Shown here: piece after piece, positions 18,494 through 27,300 of the stretch
How positions within the stretch are numbered: the first letter of the stretch is position 1
Layout of the letters: each line of letters starts with the position of its first letter
From: Chitinophaga filiformis
GTDB lineage: Bacteria; Bacteroidota; Bacteroidia; Chitinophagales; Chitinophagaceae
Assembly (NCBI RefSeq): GCF_023100805.1
Contig: NZ_CP095855.1
Location: forward strand, 5,559,001 to 5,623,000
Reading direction: 5' to 3'
Length of the DNA stretch: 64,000 bases
Notes under the pieces: generated by a model
Told to the model about the DNA's origin: nothing
What the model saw: only the letters and a program-made list of their open reading frames with translations
Databases searched by the model: none
Position numbers and translations under genes: made by a program

Positions 18494-19276
18494 ATGACAT
18501 ATGCACTTATAACCGGGGCCAGTAAAGGAATTGGTCTCTCTATGGCACACGCACTCGCCTCGCGGAAATACAACCTCCTGCTGGTAGCCAGGTCTGAAGA
18601 AGAACTGGCAGGGATTTCAAAGGAACTATCATCCAGATGGCAGGTAAAAGCAGCATATCTGGCTATTGATCTGTCCCTGCCTGAAGCGGCAGCAAAGGTG
18701 TACGAATGGTGTAAAGCGGGCAACTATCCTGTATCAGTACTGATCAATAACGCAGGTTATGCAGTATGGGGCACTTTCGCCTCCCGCAGCCTGGAAGAGC
18801 ACCAACAAATGATCCGGGTAAATGCAGAAACCCCGGTGGCCCTGTGTCATTATATGCTACCCCTGCTACAGCAACAGCCGCAATCTTATATACTCAATGT
18901 ATCGAGTACCGCTGCCTACCAGGCGGTATCTACCCTGGCGCTTTATGCGGCCAGCAAATCGTTCATATTGCTGTTTTCCCGTGCCTTACGGCAGGAATTA
19001 AAGCATTCCAATGTCTCTGTAACCTGTCTTTGTCCCGGGCCTGTAAAGACCAATTTCATCAACAGGGCAAGCATGCAGGCAATACAGGCAACGGCAGACA
19101 AATACGGCATGATGCCCGATACTGTGGCTGCAATTGCCATCAGAGGAATGTTCAGGAAGAAATCCGAGATCATTCCAGGTGCCTTGAATGTCGTGTCTGC
19201 CTTCCTTACCCGGCTGGTTCCCAAGTCGTTAGTAGAGAAAATAGCAGCAGACCTGTATAAGACCAAAGAGAAATAA
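18494..19276 (+). CDS. short-chain dehydrogenase/reductase (SDR)
   Basis: A 260-residue classical SDR oxidoreductase. It has the NAD(P)-binding TGASKGIG at residues 7-14, NNAG in the fourth strand region, catalytic Ser in NVSSTAAY, and the YAASK Tyr/Lys pair. CPGPVKTNF follows, as in the SDR subgroup annotated 'DltE/YqjQ-like'. The substrate is unknown. It is followed by a separate regulatory region, so it is probably not cotranscribed with the PhyH gene. Confidence 0.9.
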   Translation: MTYALITGASKGIGLSMAHALASRKYNLLLVARSEEELAGISKELSSRWQVKAAYLAIDLSLPEAAAKVYEWCKAGNYPVSVLINNAGYAVWGTFASRSLEEHQQMIRVNAETPVALCHYMLPLLQQQPQSYILNVSSTAAYQAVSTLALYAASKSFILLFSRALRQELKHSNVSVTCLCPGPVKTNFINRASMQAIQATADKYGMMPDTVAAIAIRGMFRKKSEIIPGALNVVSAFLTRLVPKSLVEKIAADLYKTKEK

Positions 19277-19315
19277 GCTTTATTTTTTTTGTGTGAATAA
19301 TTTGTCTATCTTTAA

Positions 19316-19332
19316 TCTACAAAATTGGTAGA
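19316..19332 (+). promoter_or_regulatory. palindromic operator candidate
   Basis: TCTACAAAATTGGTAGA is palindromic at 14 of 16 non-central positions and lies just downstream of TTTG (19301) and CTATCTTTAA. The placement fits a repressor site over the transcription start of the Cys-rich leader/PhyH unit. Confidence 0.45.
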
Positions 19333-19338
19333 CTAATA

Positions 19339-19416
19339 ATGATCCGCAAATTCTTACTCCCGTTCTCTCCCTCCTGCTTCCCTATGAGCAAGGAATGTCC
19401 TTATTGTTGTTACTGA
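19339..19416 (+). CDS. possible Cys-rich 25-residue leader peptide
   Basis: A short frame ending ...SKECPYCCY-stop, with four Cys in 25 residues, three of them in the last six. It follows the palindrome at 19316 and precedes the PhyH gene by 93 bases. A Cys-clustered short upstream frame is the expected form of a cysteine- or sulfur-responsive attenuator, but no clear terminator/antiterminator pair was found. Only a small hairpin TCTCTA/TAGAGA at 19426-19442 lies between. Confidence 0.35.
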   Translation: MIRKFLLPFSPSCFPMSKECPYCCY

Positions 19417-19509
19417 CATATTGAATCTCTATCTTGTAGAGAACAGATGCACTATCGCTTACGAAGCACAAGCAATTAACAACCTACAATTATTTAAACT
19501 TACTACATT

Positions 19510-20319
19510 ATGTCAGCAGCTTATCACAAGTTTACGCTCGGCAACACGCTTACAGACGAGCAAAAAGCGTTTTTCGAAGAGCACGGCTACATTCACTTTT
19601 CCGGATTCCTTTCACCGGAAGAAGTACAGGAAATTGTCAGCGCTTCGGAAGAAGTGCAGCAGAACTGGATTGCCAACAAAGTAGAAAAAGTGAATGGCGT
19701 TCCTGTAAAGTACGGGAAAGACCTTGATGGCAAACCCATTGTACAACGTTTTGCATTTTTAAACCAGCATACAAAAGTGCTTGCAGACCTTCTCAAGGAT
19801 AACCGGCTGCAGGCATTGCTTCAGTTAATAGGGCCGGGCGCCCGTATCGGTGCGGATGAAAAAGACGGGATGGTACTGAATCATTACGTGAATGGTCCTG
19901 AAAGTACCTTTACTAAAATGGGATGGCATACGGACGGTTTACGCGATATTTTCCTTGGCGGCAAACTGAATCCGATGTTGAATGTGGGCATACATCTCAG
20001 CACATTGCGCCCTGAAAATGGCGGCCTTCGCATTATACCAGGCACACATAAGCAGGGCATTCTGAGTATGTTGTTCCGCAAGAAATATTTCATCGGTCAT
20101 AAACCCGATAAGAATGAACTGGCCATCACGCCGAGGGCGGGCGATCTTACAGTACATGACGGACGCTTATGGCATCGTGTTGCGAAATCAGATATCATTG
20201 GGGAAGAAAGCCGGAGAAGGGTGATCTATGTGCCCATCATTGCGGGCAAATATGAACCCAAACATGAGAACAGTCCCACCTTACTTTATCAACGTCTGGC
20301 AGGTGTTATTCTCAAATAA
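19510..20319 (+). CDS. phytanoyl-CoA dioxygenase (PhyH) family protein
   Basis: A 269-residue Fe(II)/2-oxoglutarate oxygenase. It shows the facial triad: HxD in MGWHTDG near residue 140 and the distal His in VHDGRLWHRV near residue 218. The 2-oxoglutarate-binding Arg lies in ESRRRVIYVP. Double-stranded beta-helix strands lie between. The substrate is unknown; relatives hydroxylate lipids, small metabolites or sulfonates. The upstream Cys-rich frame hints at sulfur metabolism (inference only). A terminator follows at 20341. Confidence 0.9.
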   Translation: MSAAYHKFTLGNTLTDEQKAFFEEHGYIHFSGFLSPEEVQEIVSASEEVQQNWIANKVEKVNGVPVKYGKDLDGKPIVQRFAFLNQHTKVLADLLKDNRLQALLQLIGPGARIGADEKDGMVLNHYVNGPESTFTKMGWHTDGLRDIFLGGKLNPMLNVGIHLSTLRPENGGLRIIPGTHKQGILSMLFRKKYFIGHKPDKNELAITPRAGDLTVHDGRLWHRVAKSDIIGEESRRRVIYVPIIAGKYEPKHENSPTLLYQRLAGVILK

Positions 20320-20340
20320 TCCCTGCTTATACATCATTGC

Positions 20341-20374
20341 AAAATGGCGGATCTGCAGGTCCGTCATTTTTTTT
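20341..20374. terminator. terminator between convergent genes
   Basis: ATGGCGGA pairs with TCCGTCAT around TCTGCAGG, with AAAA before and an eight-T run after. It lies between the PhyH gene and the convergent HxlR gene. Confidence 0.75.
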
Positions 20375-20378
20375 CTCA

Positions 20379-20771
20379 TTAATAAGCTGTCTTATTTTGC
20401 TGCTTTTCTTCAAACCGCTTCCTGTTCTCCAATATTGTGTCCATATGGGTATGGCCCCAGGCAGCGAGTTGCTGAATGTGCGGGACAAGGCTCTTTCCCA
20501 ACCCGGAAAGTTCATATTCTACTCTCGGTGGTATCTCAGGGTAGAATTGCCTTATAATCAGTCCGTCCGATTCGAGCGAGCGCAATGTGACTGTCAGCAT
20601 CTTCTGCGAAATATCGCCTATCGTCTGCGCTATCTGGCTAAAACGGAGCTTTCCCTCGTGGGACAACAATTCTATTATCAGGATAGACCATTTATCGCCA
20701 AACCTGTCCAGCACCTGCCGGATAGGGCAAGTCCCACCTCTCCAGATCTTTTCACCACTTTTTCTACTCAT
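20379..20771 (-). CDS. HxlR-family transcriptional regulator
   Basis: A 130-residue winged-helix protein with the family hallmark GTCPIRQVLDRFGDKWSILI near the N-terminus, followed by LRFSQIAQTIGDISQKMLT (recognition helix) and the wing VEYELSGLGKSL. HxlR proteins often sense reactive species through the N-terminal Cys (Cys15 here). It is divergent from the YceI operon at 21041 and is the natural candidate to control it. Confidence 0.92.
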   Translation of the reverse strand: MSRKSGEKIWRGGTCPIRQVLDRFGDKWSILIIELLSHEGKLRFSQIAQTIGDISQKMLTVTLRSLESDGLIIRQFYPEIPPRVEYELSGLGKSLVPHIQQLAAWGHTHMDTILENRKRFEEKQQNKTAY

Positions 20772-21012
20772 AACATATTGATTTCTACGATTGTTACTAA
20801 AAGGTTAGTAAGTTGCTGCGGTGAAACGTTCTTGTTTTACAATAACTCTCCTCCTACCTTTGGCTTTCTAAAAGAAAGTAACTCTCTAAAAGGAGTAAAA
20901 TTATCACAAATATTTAAGATTATGAGAAAACGGGAATAATGTGAAGTATTAACCTAGTTTAAGATTTTCATTAACGATATATGTTGAAACATCTATTATC
21001 CAAAAAAAGATA

Positions 21013-21020
21013 TACTTTTG
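21013..21020 (+). promoter_or_regulatory. -7 box of the YceI operon
   Basis: TACTTTTG matches TAnnTTTG, 20 bases before the ATG at 21041. Confidence 0.55.
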
Positions 21021-21040
21021 AATTCTAAACAAGAGCAAAC

Positions 21041-21610
21041 ATGAAAAAAATCACAATCATCGCCTCTTTATTGGCCCTTTCAGCAACTACTTTTGCACAA
21101 ACAACATGGTCTGTAGACAAAGCTCACTCAAGACTTGGTTACAGCGTTTCTCACATGACCATCTCTGAGCAGGAAGGTAACTTCAAAGATTACGATGTAA
21201 AGATCACCACTACTAAAGATGACTTCTCTGACGCTTCTTTCGAAGTAACTATCAATGTGAACAGCATCAACACTGAAAACGAAATGCGTGACAAGCACCT
21301 GAAGAGCCCAGACTTCTTCGATGCTGAGAAATTCTCTACCATCACTTTCAAGAGCACTTCCTTCAAGAAAGTAAGCGGTAAACAATACAAACTGACTGGC
21401 GATCTGACCCTGCATGGCGTAACTAAACCAGTTACTTTAACTGCAGTTTACAACGGTACTGTTGAGAATCCAATGAGCAAAAAACCAGTAGCTGGTTTCA
21501 CTATCACCGGTGCTATCAAACGTGCTGATTTCGGTTTCGCTACCGCTATGCCAGCTGCTGTACTGGGTGAAACTATCAGCCTGAGAGCAAGTGGTGAATT
21601 CACTAAATAA
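21041..21610 (+). CDS. YceI-family periplasmic protein 1
   Basis: A 189-residue protein with a clean signal peptide (cleavage after TTFAQ, about residue 20), followed by a lipocalin-like YceI barrel: TTWSVDKAHSRLGYSVSHM, NTENEMRDKHLKSPDFFD and the GDLTLHGVTKPV turn. YceI barrels bind isoprenoid-type lipids. First gene of a three-gene operon with a second YceI 11 bases downstream. Its codons are unusually uniform, suggesting strong expression. Confidence 0.93.
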   Translation: MKKITIIASLLALSATTFAQTTWSVDKAHSRLGYSVSHMTISEQEGNFKDYDVKITTTKDDFSDASFEVTINVNSINTENEMRDKHLKSPDFFDAEKFSTITFKSTSFKKVSGKQYKLTGDLTLHGVTKPVTLTAVYNGTVENPMSKKPVAGFTITGAIKRADFGFATAMPAAVLGETISLRASGEFTK

Positions 21611-21621
21611 TAAAGAAGGCA

Positions 21622-22158
21622 ATGAAAAGATTAATTATATTTTCATCAACACTGCTGCTGTCGGCAGCAGTGTTTGCCTACGCTGTACTGGCGCAGGCCT
21701 GGAACATCAGTGGTAAATACAATATCAGCTTCTCCAGCAGTGCTGCAGGCGGTATCTTCAAAACCTTCAAAGGCACCATTGCGTTCGACGAACAGAACCT
21801 GGCGGCTTCCAATTTTAACGTTACTGTAGATGTTGCCTCTATCAATACCGGCAACGCCCTCCAGAACAAACACGCTAAAAGCGACGAATGGTTTGATGCT
21901 GCGAAATACCCTGAGATCAAATACACTTCCAAAAAGATCGTGAAAGCGGGCGCTGGCTACCAGGTAACCGGTGATCTTGAGATTCACGGCGTTAAGAAGG
22001 AATTCACTATTCCTTTCACCTTTAAGAAAGCTGGCAACGCCGCTACCTTCAATGGCACATTCAAAGTGAACCGCAACGATTTCCATATTGGCAAACCAGG
22101 CGGCGACGTTCCGGATGTGATCGATGTTACAGTAGCTGTTCCTGTTGTTAAAGCCTAA
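21622..22158 (+). CDS. YceI-family periplasmic protein 2
   Basis: A 178-residue YceI homologue with a signal peptide (to about AYAVLAQA). It shows the family pattern NTGNALQNKHAKSDEWFDAAKY and GDLEIHGVKKEF. It is clearly diverged from its neighbour, so the pair is an old duplication. Second gene of the operon. Confidence 0.93.
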   Translation: MKRLIIFSSTLLLSAAVFAYAVLAQAWNISGKYNISFSSSAAGGIFKTFKGTIAFDEQNLAASNFNVTVDVASINTGNALQNKHAKSDEWFDAAKYPEIKYTSKKIVKAGAGYQVTGDLEIHGVKKEFTIPFTFKKAGNAATFNGTFKVNRNDFHIGKPGGDVPDVIDVTVAVPVVKA

Positions 22159-22174
22159 TCTTCAAATAGCATTT

Positions 22175-22576
22175 ATGGGTAAAAAAATATTGCTGCTTGC
22201 GGTGCTCGCAGTATTGGTGGGTGTTCTTTCAGGCATAGCTGGTGTCGTTTACCAGAAAGTGTATATTGAAACTGTAGGTGAAGGCTTCGTAAATATCGCC
22301 AGCGTAAAAAATATTATGACGGGCTGTATACTGGGTACACTGGTAGCCGCTGTTGGTTACTTCCTGCTCAGCCTCGTTTTGAAGGGCAAAACAGAAATGG
22401 TATTTAACATCCTGTTTGTCATTCTTTCTTTTGCAAGCATCCTGGGACCAATTGGTTTCAAATTACCACTGGATCAGGACTCGCCTGAATTATTCCCCGG
22501 ACTGACAGTGCCCATGCACTTTTTTCCGGCACTCGGGTGGTTTGCACTAAGGCCATTTTTTGGTAAATCAATCTAA
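22175..22576 (+). CDS. small integral membrane protein
   Basis: A 133-residue protein with four predicted membrane segments (about residues 5-27, 45-68, 76-96 and 108-130). No family recognised with confidence. The chosen ATG (MGKKILLL) lies 16 bases after the second yceI stop; an in-frame ATG at 22145 would overlap that gene. Its operon place suggests a partner role for the YceI proteins (inference). Confidence 0.75.
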   Translation: MGKKILLLAVLAVLVGVLSGIAGVVYQKVYIETVGEGFVNIASVKNIMTGCILGTLVAAVGYFLLSLVLKGKTEMVFNILFVILSFASILGPIGFKLPLDQDSPELFPGLTVPMHFFPALGWFALRPFFGKSI

Positions 22577-22595
22577 CTGTACACAGATACGATAT

Positions 22596-22628
22596 AAAAA
22601 AAACGCCCCTCCCGGAGCGTTTTTTTTT
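22596..22628 (+). terminator. terminator of the YceI operon
   Basis: AAAAAAAACGC...GCGTTTTTTTT with an inner CTCCCGGAG loop, ending in a run of T. The symmetric A/T flanks allow use on both strands, and the next gene is convergent. Confidence 0.85.
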
Positions 22629-22647
22629 ATGTCTGTGAATATGCTTC

Positions 22648-24012
22648 TTACACAAATGAGCTGAATCCCGTAATGGCACGTCCCACAATCAGTGTATTGA
22701 TCTCTTTCGTGCCTTCGTAAGAGTAGATCGCTTCCGCATCGGCAACAAAGCGGGCTACATTGTACTCCAGCAATATGCCGTTGCCTCCCATTACTTCCCG
22801 CGCTCCTCTTACCACGTCCCGCGTTCTGAGAGAACAGAATACCTTGGCAATAGACGCATGCTCATCTGCCAGCAGGCCCTGGTCCTGTAACTCAGATAAA
22901 CGATATACCATGGTTTGCATAGCCGTCAGGTTAGACAGCATTTCCACCAGGTGGTTCTGTATGAGCTGGAAAGAAGCGATCGGCTTCCCGAACTGCTTTC
23001 TTTTCAGCGTATATGCCAGGGCATTTTCGTACGCGCCGCGTGCACAGCCTACGGCCAGCCAGGCTACACCCGCCCTGGTCATACGCAGTACTTTGGCGGT
23101 ATCTTTAAAGGAATTGGCGTGCTCGAGGCGGTCTTTCTCTTCCACTACACAATCTTTCAGGGTGATCAGTCCATTCTGCACTATGCGCAGGGCCATTTTG
23201 CCATGCATCTTTTCCACGCTGAAACCGGGTGTACCTTTCCGCAGCAGGAAGCCCTTTACCTGGTTGTCATCCACATCCCTCGCCCAGATCACTACCACAT
23301 CGGCAAAAGTGGCATTACCGATCCATTTCTTCTGGCCATTCAGTACCCAGGTATCCCCTACCCGTTTTACGGTGGTGGTAAGTCCGCCGGCAGCCCCGGA
23401 ACCCACTTCCGGTTCCGTGAGGCCAAAAGCGCCAATCTTCTTTAACTGCTGCATGTCTGGCAGCCATTCCTTCTTCTGGGCCTCTGATCCCAACAGGTAA
23501 ATGGAGCCCATGGCCAATCCGCTCTGTACACCGAAAAAAGTGGCCATAGAGCAGTCTACCCTGGCTATTTCCATGGTAACGATCCCCTCCATCAGGAAAG
23601 ACTTGTTTGGCCCTCCGTAGCCCTCATACGTGGAACCGCAGATATTCAGGGCTGCCATTTTGGGCAGCAGTTCGAAAGGAAATTCTGCCTTCATCCAGTA
23701 TTCATTCACTACGGGCTGGATCTCCTGTTCCATAAATTGCCTTACCCGCAGCTGCAGCGCTTTATCCTCCGGCGACAACATGCTGCTGAGATCATAAAAA
23801 TCCCCGTTCACGGGTGGCAACTCTTTTTTCTGCCCTCCGCCACTGCTTTGGAGCATCCTCATTAAGCCTGACAATTGCTGGTCGTTCATCTTGCCAACAG
23901 TTGCCATTACCTTAGGCAGATCTATCTTCTCCGATAAACGCCCTAATTGTTCAAAATCAATGCTCTTCAGTAAGTGGAAGGCCTGTCTGATGGTGGATAA
24001 TTTAACTGCCAT
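22648..24012 (-). CDS. acyl-CoA dehydrogenase, glutaryl-CoA dehydrogenase-like
   Basis: A 454-residue flavoenzyme. The FAD and substrate regions are clear: FGLTEPEVGSGAAG, WIGNATFADV, RKQFGKPIASFQLIQ and the C-terminal YSYEGTKEINTLIVGRAITG carrying the catalytic Glu. That last motif is closest to glutaryl-CoA dehydrogenases. It has an N-terminal extension of about 75 residues before the usual acyl-CoA dehydrogenase start, helical and ending in a GGGQKK linker. Role: alpha,beta-dehydrogenation of an acyl-CoA; exact substrate uncertain. Confidence 0.9.
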   Translation of the reverse strand: MAVKLSTIRQAFHLLKSIDFEQLGRLSEKIDLPKVMATVGKMNDQQLSGLMRMLQSSGGGQKKELPPVNGDFYDLSSMLSPEDKALQLRVRQFMEQEIQPVVNEYWMKAEFPFELLPKMAALNICGSTYEGYGGPNKSFLMEGIVTMEIARVDCSMATFFGVQSGLAMGSIYLLGSEAQKKEWLPDMQQLKKIGAFGLTEPEVGSGAAGGLTTTVKRVGDTWVLNGQKKWIGNATFADVVVIWARDVDDNQVKGFLLRKGTPGFSVEKMHGKMALRIVQNGLITLKDCVVEEKDRLEHANSFKDTAKVLRMTRAGVAWLAVGCARGAYENALAYTLKRKQFGKPIASFQLIQNHLVEMLSNLTAMQTMVYRLSELQDQGLLADEHASIAKVFCSLRTRDVVRGAREVMGGNGILLEYNVARFVADAEAIYSYEGTKEINTLIVGRAITGFSSFV

Positions 24013-24055
24013 GGAATAGATTTAGTGCATTAAATTACCCAAAACTGTCAAATGT

Positions 24056-24313
24056 TTATTCCACCTGGAAGATTAATTTGGAGGAATCGGTGGATAGACG
24101 GATGTGGGACATTTCCAGCTCCACCTTTTCCGTTACTTTCTTACGGGCTATTAAATTGTAGGGAAAACGTAACCAGATCTTGAACTTAATAGCAGGTTCT
24201 TCATTATCAAGCCGGTAGCCAAATCTTATTTCTCTGATCTTATTCCGTCCCAGGGCATTGGTGAGGTGACGGACCACCTCCGTCGGATTTTCCAAAGTTG
24301 TGTATTCTTGCAT
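24056..24313 (-). CDS. small conserved-looking hypothetical protein
   Basis: An 85-residue soluble protein, no family recognised. It has mixed alpha/beta character with alternating patterns (KFKIWLRFPYNLIARKKVTE) and no signal or membrane segment. It lies upstream of the acyl-CoA dehydrogenase on the same strand, 43 bases away, so cotranscription is possible. Confidence 0.6.
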   Translation of the reverse strand: MQEYTTLENPTEVVRHLTNALGRNKIREIRFGYRLDNEEPAIKFKIWLRFPYNLIARKKVTEKVELEMSHIRLSTDSSKLIFQVE

Positions 24314-24441
24314 GATGATGGCTTAGGTTTAACTCCTAAAAGGTAACTTTCAATAAAAAATATATAACGATTGCGACCATTTCACAGGGGCTTCAGAGAA
24401 CAGGACCTCAGGCTCAGCTGTAAATTTCAGATCTAAACAGG

Positions 24442-24449
24442 TATCTTTG
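24442..24449 (+). promoter_or_regulatory. -7 box of the sensor kinase gene
   Basis: TATCTTTG, 30 bases before the ATG at 24480. The -33 element is weak. Confidence 0.55.
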
Positions 24450-24479
24450 GGAGAACACCTTCCATTTATGTAAACGCTG

Positions 24480-25814
24480 ATGAAACTATACCTATTCTCT
24501 CCCATCGAAAAAAAATACAGGGAAGAATTTAATCATCATACAATGCTGCAGAACATAAAAGTTACAGCATTCATCTCACTCACCGTTGCTATCACTGCAA
24601 TGACGGTACGTGTCATATCCTGGATTGTCCCTTACCAGGCAATGGTTTCATCCGATCAGTTCAATGAATACCGGATCATTAACAATTATACAATTATCAC
24701 TTCCACGCTTTTTGCAGGCCTGCTTTTTTTCATCTGGAAGAAGTCCGCTCCAAAACAGCAAAATCGATACCATTTTATCAGCATCCTCTACTCACTGTCG
24801 TTTATCGGTTCCTGCATGGCCCTTACTTTCGTGGCGCAGCATAACCCTAAAAACACGATGACAATGATGCTGTTAGGACTGATCAGCGTGGGGGTACTGC
24901 TGGTGTACTCACTTCGTAATCTCTTACTGGTAGCCGGCTCCACCATTGTTACGTTTATGTTATTCTTTCACATCTTCCAGCTGTCTGCCGATACGCGTTC
25001 ACTGAATTATGTGGTATTCTGGTTGATCATTACCTGTTTCCTGTTTATTTCCCGCCTCATATATTCATATCATGCGAATTACTTTATCAAGCTAAAAACC
25101 ATCGAAGACAAGAACAGGGAAATCGAAAAAGCGAACCAACTGAAGAATAAAATACTCGCTATTGTGGCGCATGACCTGCGCAACCCCATTTCGGGAATAC
25201 GGTCTGTAACGCATCTTATGCAGGAATACCCTTATACGAAAGACCAGGAAGAGAAATACCTCTACTGGATCATGGATGCCTGTAAAACAGCTGACCAGAT
25301 CATCGAGGAATTGCTGATGGCTGCAAAACAGCGGGAAGCTGACCTCTTGCAGACGGATTATGTGTCGCTGAACGAATGGTTGAAACATGTACGGGACAAC
25401 TGGCTGCAGCAATCGAACTTTAACAGGGATATTATGCTGGAATTGCCGCAACAGGAGTTGAAAGCGCGTATCCATACGGGGAAGATGCAGCGCGTGGTCG
25501 ATAACCTGCTGCACAATGCCGCGAAATTCACGCCTGCAGAGGGTAATATCACTTTGGGCATGCAACAGTACAGGGGCGGCGTGCGTATATCCGTTACGGA
25601 TACGGGTATCGGTATTCCTCAGGAACTACTTCCCACACTATTCGACCAGTTTACTGCTTCGAGCCGCCAGGGATTGAACAATGAACCTTCCAATGGCCTC
25701 GGACTGCATATCTGTAAACAACTGGTGCAGGAACACGGTGGCAGCATTTACGTTAGTTCCGAAGAGAACCAGGGAACTATCTTCAATATAGATCTCCCCT
25801 TTACACTACTATAA
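24480..25814 (+). CDS. membrane sensor histidine kinase
   Basis: A 444-residue kinase. The N-terminal half has about six membrane segments (residues ~28-200) with short loops, so it probably senses within the membrane. A coiled coil (IKLKTIEDKNREIEKANQLK) leads to HisKA with the phospho-His in VAHDLRNP near residue 231. The HATPase domain shows NLLHNAAKF, DTGIGIP and GLGLHICK. No partner response regulator is adjacent, so it is an orphan here. Confidence 0.92.
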   Translation: MKLYLFSPIEKKYREEFNHHTMLQNIKVTAFISLTVAITAMTVRVISWIVPYQAMVSSDQFNEYRIINNYTIITSTLFAGLLFFIWKKSAPKQQNRYHFISILYSLSFIGSCMALTFVAQHNPKNTMTMMLLGLISVGVLLVYSLRNLLLVAGSTIVTFMLFFHIFQLSADTRSLNYVVFWLIITCFLFISRLIYSYHANYFIKLKTIEDKNREIEKANQLKNKILAIVAHDLRNPISGIRSVTHLMQEYPYTKDQEEKYLYWIMDACKTADQIIEELLMAAKQREADLLQTDYVSLNEWLKHVRDNWLQQSNFNRDIMLELPQQELKARIHTGKMQRVVDNLLHNAAKFTPAEGNITLGMQQYRGGVRISVTDTGIGIPQELLPTLFDQFTASSRQGLNNEPSNGLGLHICKQLVQEHGGSIYVSSEENQGTIFNIDLPFTLL

Positions 25815-25823
25815 CCGCTAACG

Positions 25824-26314
25824 TTATTTATTTTCCATCTCCGGACAGTTGCGGGCATCTTTATTGTCGTACTGCACTATAAGGGCCATCAGGCGCTTTT
25901 TCAGATCAGCTGTATTCTGCTCCCGGATTTCCTATTGCAGCTATTATGCAGCTCTCCTTCACCGTTCACCGCTGGCATAAAGGAAATAGCCCGCATATCT
26001 GCAGGCGCTTTTACACCGGCAATATCCGGTAAGGCAGGCGCCAGTCACTAAGGTTGCTCTGCTGGGGCCACAAATGGGGTTTGTGACCAAGGGTGAGGTT
26101 GAACAAATCCCTTCACGGGCAATCCTGTCGATATCCGGCGTTTGCACATACCTGTTACCATAGGCGCTGATGGCCGGGAAGTGTGATCATCCGAAAGAAT
26201 GAAGATGATATTTGGTCGTTTCGACTGGCCGCTCAGTTTGGCGGGCGCAAGGAGTACAATTAGTGCGACAAATACAGTTTTTCCACATACACATAGAGAT
26301 ACTCGTTTAGCCAT
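25824..26314 (-). pseudogene. sulfatase pseudogene (internal deletion and frameshift)
   Basis: Remains of a secreted arylsulfatase read from 26314 leftward. The signal peptide and KRPNIIFILSDDHT metal site are intact. A frameshift near 26185 then moves the frame to VQTPDIDRIAREGI and the formylglycine motif CGPSR. The coding trace is lost after about 150 residues and resumes only for the last ~30 (DLKKRLMALIVQYDNKDARN, stop at 25824). About two thirds of a normal ~450-500 residue sulfatase is therefore missing. Confidence 0.8.
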
Positions 26315-26340
26315 AGTATCCTACGTGCCCGTACATATTC

Positions 26341-26604
26341 TCAGGGATACGATGTGGCGCCTTTTCCACGATCTTCCACATGTACGACCTGGAGTATACG
26401 TGTGGCAATTGCATTCACTAACTGGGGATCCGCTGCATAGTCTGCATTAGGCTGCAGGTCGCCATTGCCCTGTAACAGATAATCGATAGAGTGATCCTCG
26501 TCGAGTACAGCTTTATAGTGCTCTATCCCCTTTGATTCGTGAGGTTGAACAACAACTACATAGTTGTCTCCTTTCAAATCAAAATCTAATGTAAAATCTT
26601 TCAT
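26341..26604 (-). CDS. small hypothetical protein
   Basis: An 87-residue acidic soluble protein (MKDFTLDFDLKGDNYVVVVQ...). No family recognised. The C-terminal half (ADPQLVNAIATRILQ) looks helical. A TATATTTA box lies upstream on the minus strand. The frame is plausible because of its length relative to the compact intergenic region, but there is no independent support. Confidence 0.55.
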   Translation of the reverse strand: MKDFTLDFDLKGDNYVVVVQPHESKGIEHYKAVLDEDHSIDYLLQGNGDLQPNADYAADPQLVNAIATRILQVVHVEDRGKGATSYP

Positions 26605-26692
26605 ACGGCATTTTGTTTAGGAAGAACAGTTGTATGTAATCTAAATATAACAAAATTAAGGCCATGTGGTTGCAAAAAGATTTCATTATGCA

Positions 26693-27238
26693 CTAGTCTT
26701 CTTTTGCCCCTTTTTCTCCTGTAAACCAGTGCTCTTTCTGCTTAAATAGTACATTAAAGGTAGTAAGTGATCCGTATATCCTGGTAATATACTGCTGCAT
26801 ATTTATTTTGTCTTCGTCACTTAATTGCTTGTGACTGTTTATCTGCTGCTCCAATACACGAAGGCGGTCGCGGACCATCACTATTTTATGAAAAAACGCT
26901 TCAATGGGTATCTCCTTGGGCTTCAATGAAGGATCTTTAGGTTGCAATGTCATTACGCCCCCCTCCCATCTTTCACCCAGCGGAACCACTTCTGTCAGCC
27001 CGCCCCATAGCCGTAGTATTTTCAGCAGGGACGTTTCAACAGATGATACGGTTTCCAGTTCTATGCTTTGATTCTCGATGTGCAGTATTTCAAAAAGAGG
27101 GTCTGTTTTATCGACCTCAATAATGCCCTGATCCATAAAGGTGACTACATACTGCGCATACTTTACGCCGATAATCACTCCCGGGCCATAACGTGCGTGC
27201 TGTACCCTTGATCCCTTACCGGCAGTTAATTCTTCCAT
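26693..27238 (-). CDS. hypothetical protein with CarD/Tudor-like N-terminal domain
   Basis: A 181-residue protein. The N-terminal 50 residues (GSRVQHARYGPGVIIGVKYA) have the small beta-barrel pattern seen in CarD-like and UvrD/Tudor-type domains, which often contact RNA polymerase. The rest is helical with no DNA-binding motif. It stands alone with its own upstream gap. Function unknown; a transcription-associated role is only suggested by the fold resemblance. Confidence 0.65.
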   Translation of the reverse strand: MEELTAGKGSRVQHARYGPGVIIGVKYAQYVVTFMDQGIIEVDKTDPLFEILHIENQSIELETVSSVETSLLKILRLWGGLTEVVPLGERWEGGVMTLQPKDPSLKPKEIPIEAFFHKIVMVRDRLRVLEQQINSHKQLSDEDKINMQQYITRIYGSLTTFNVLFKQKEHWFTGEKGAKED

Positions 27239-27300
27239 TGATGCGAAAATTTACCTGACAATATAATACAAGTTATTGAAAAAGTGCATTTTGTGAAATA

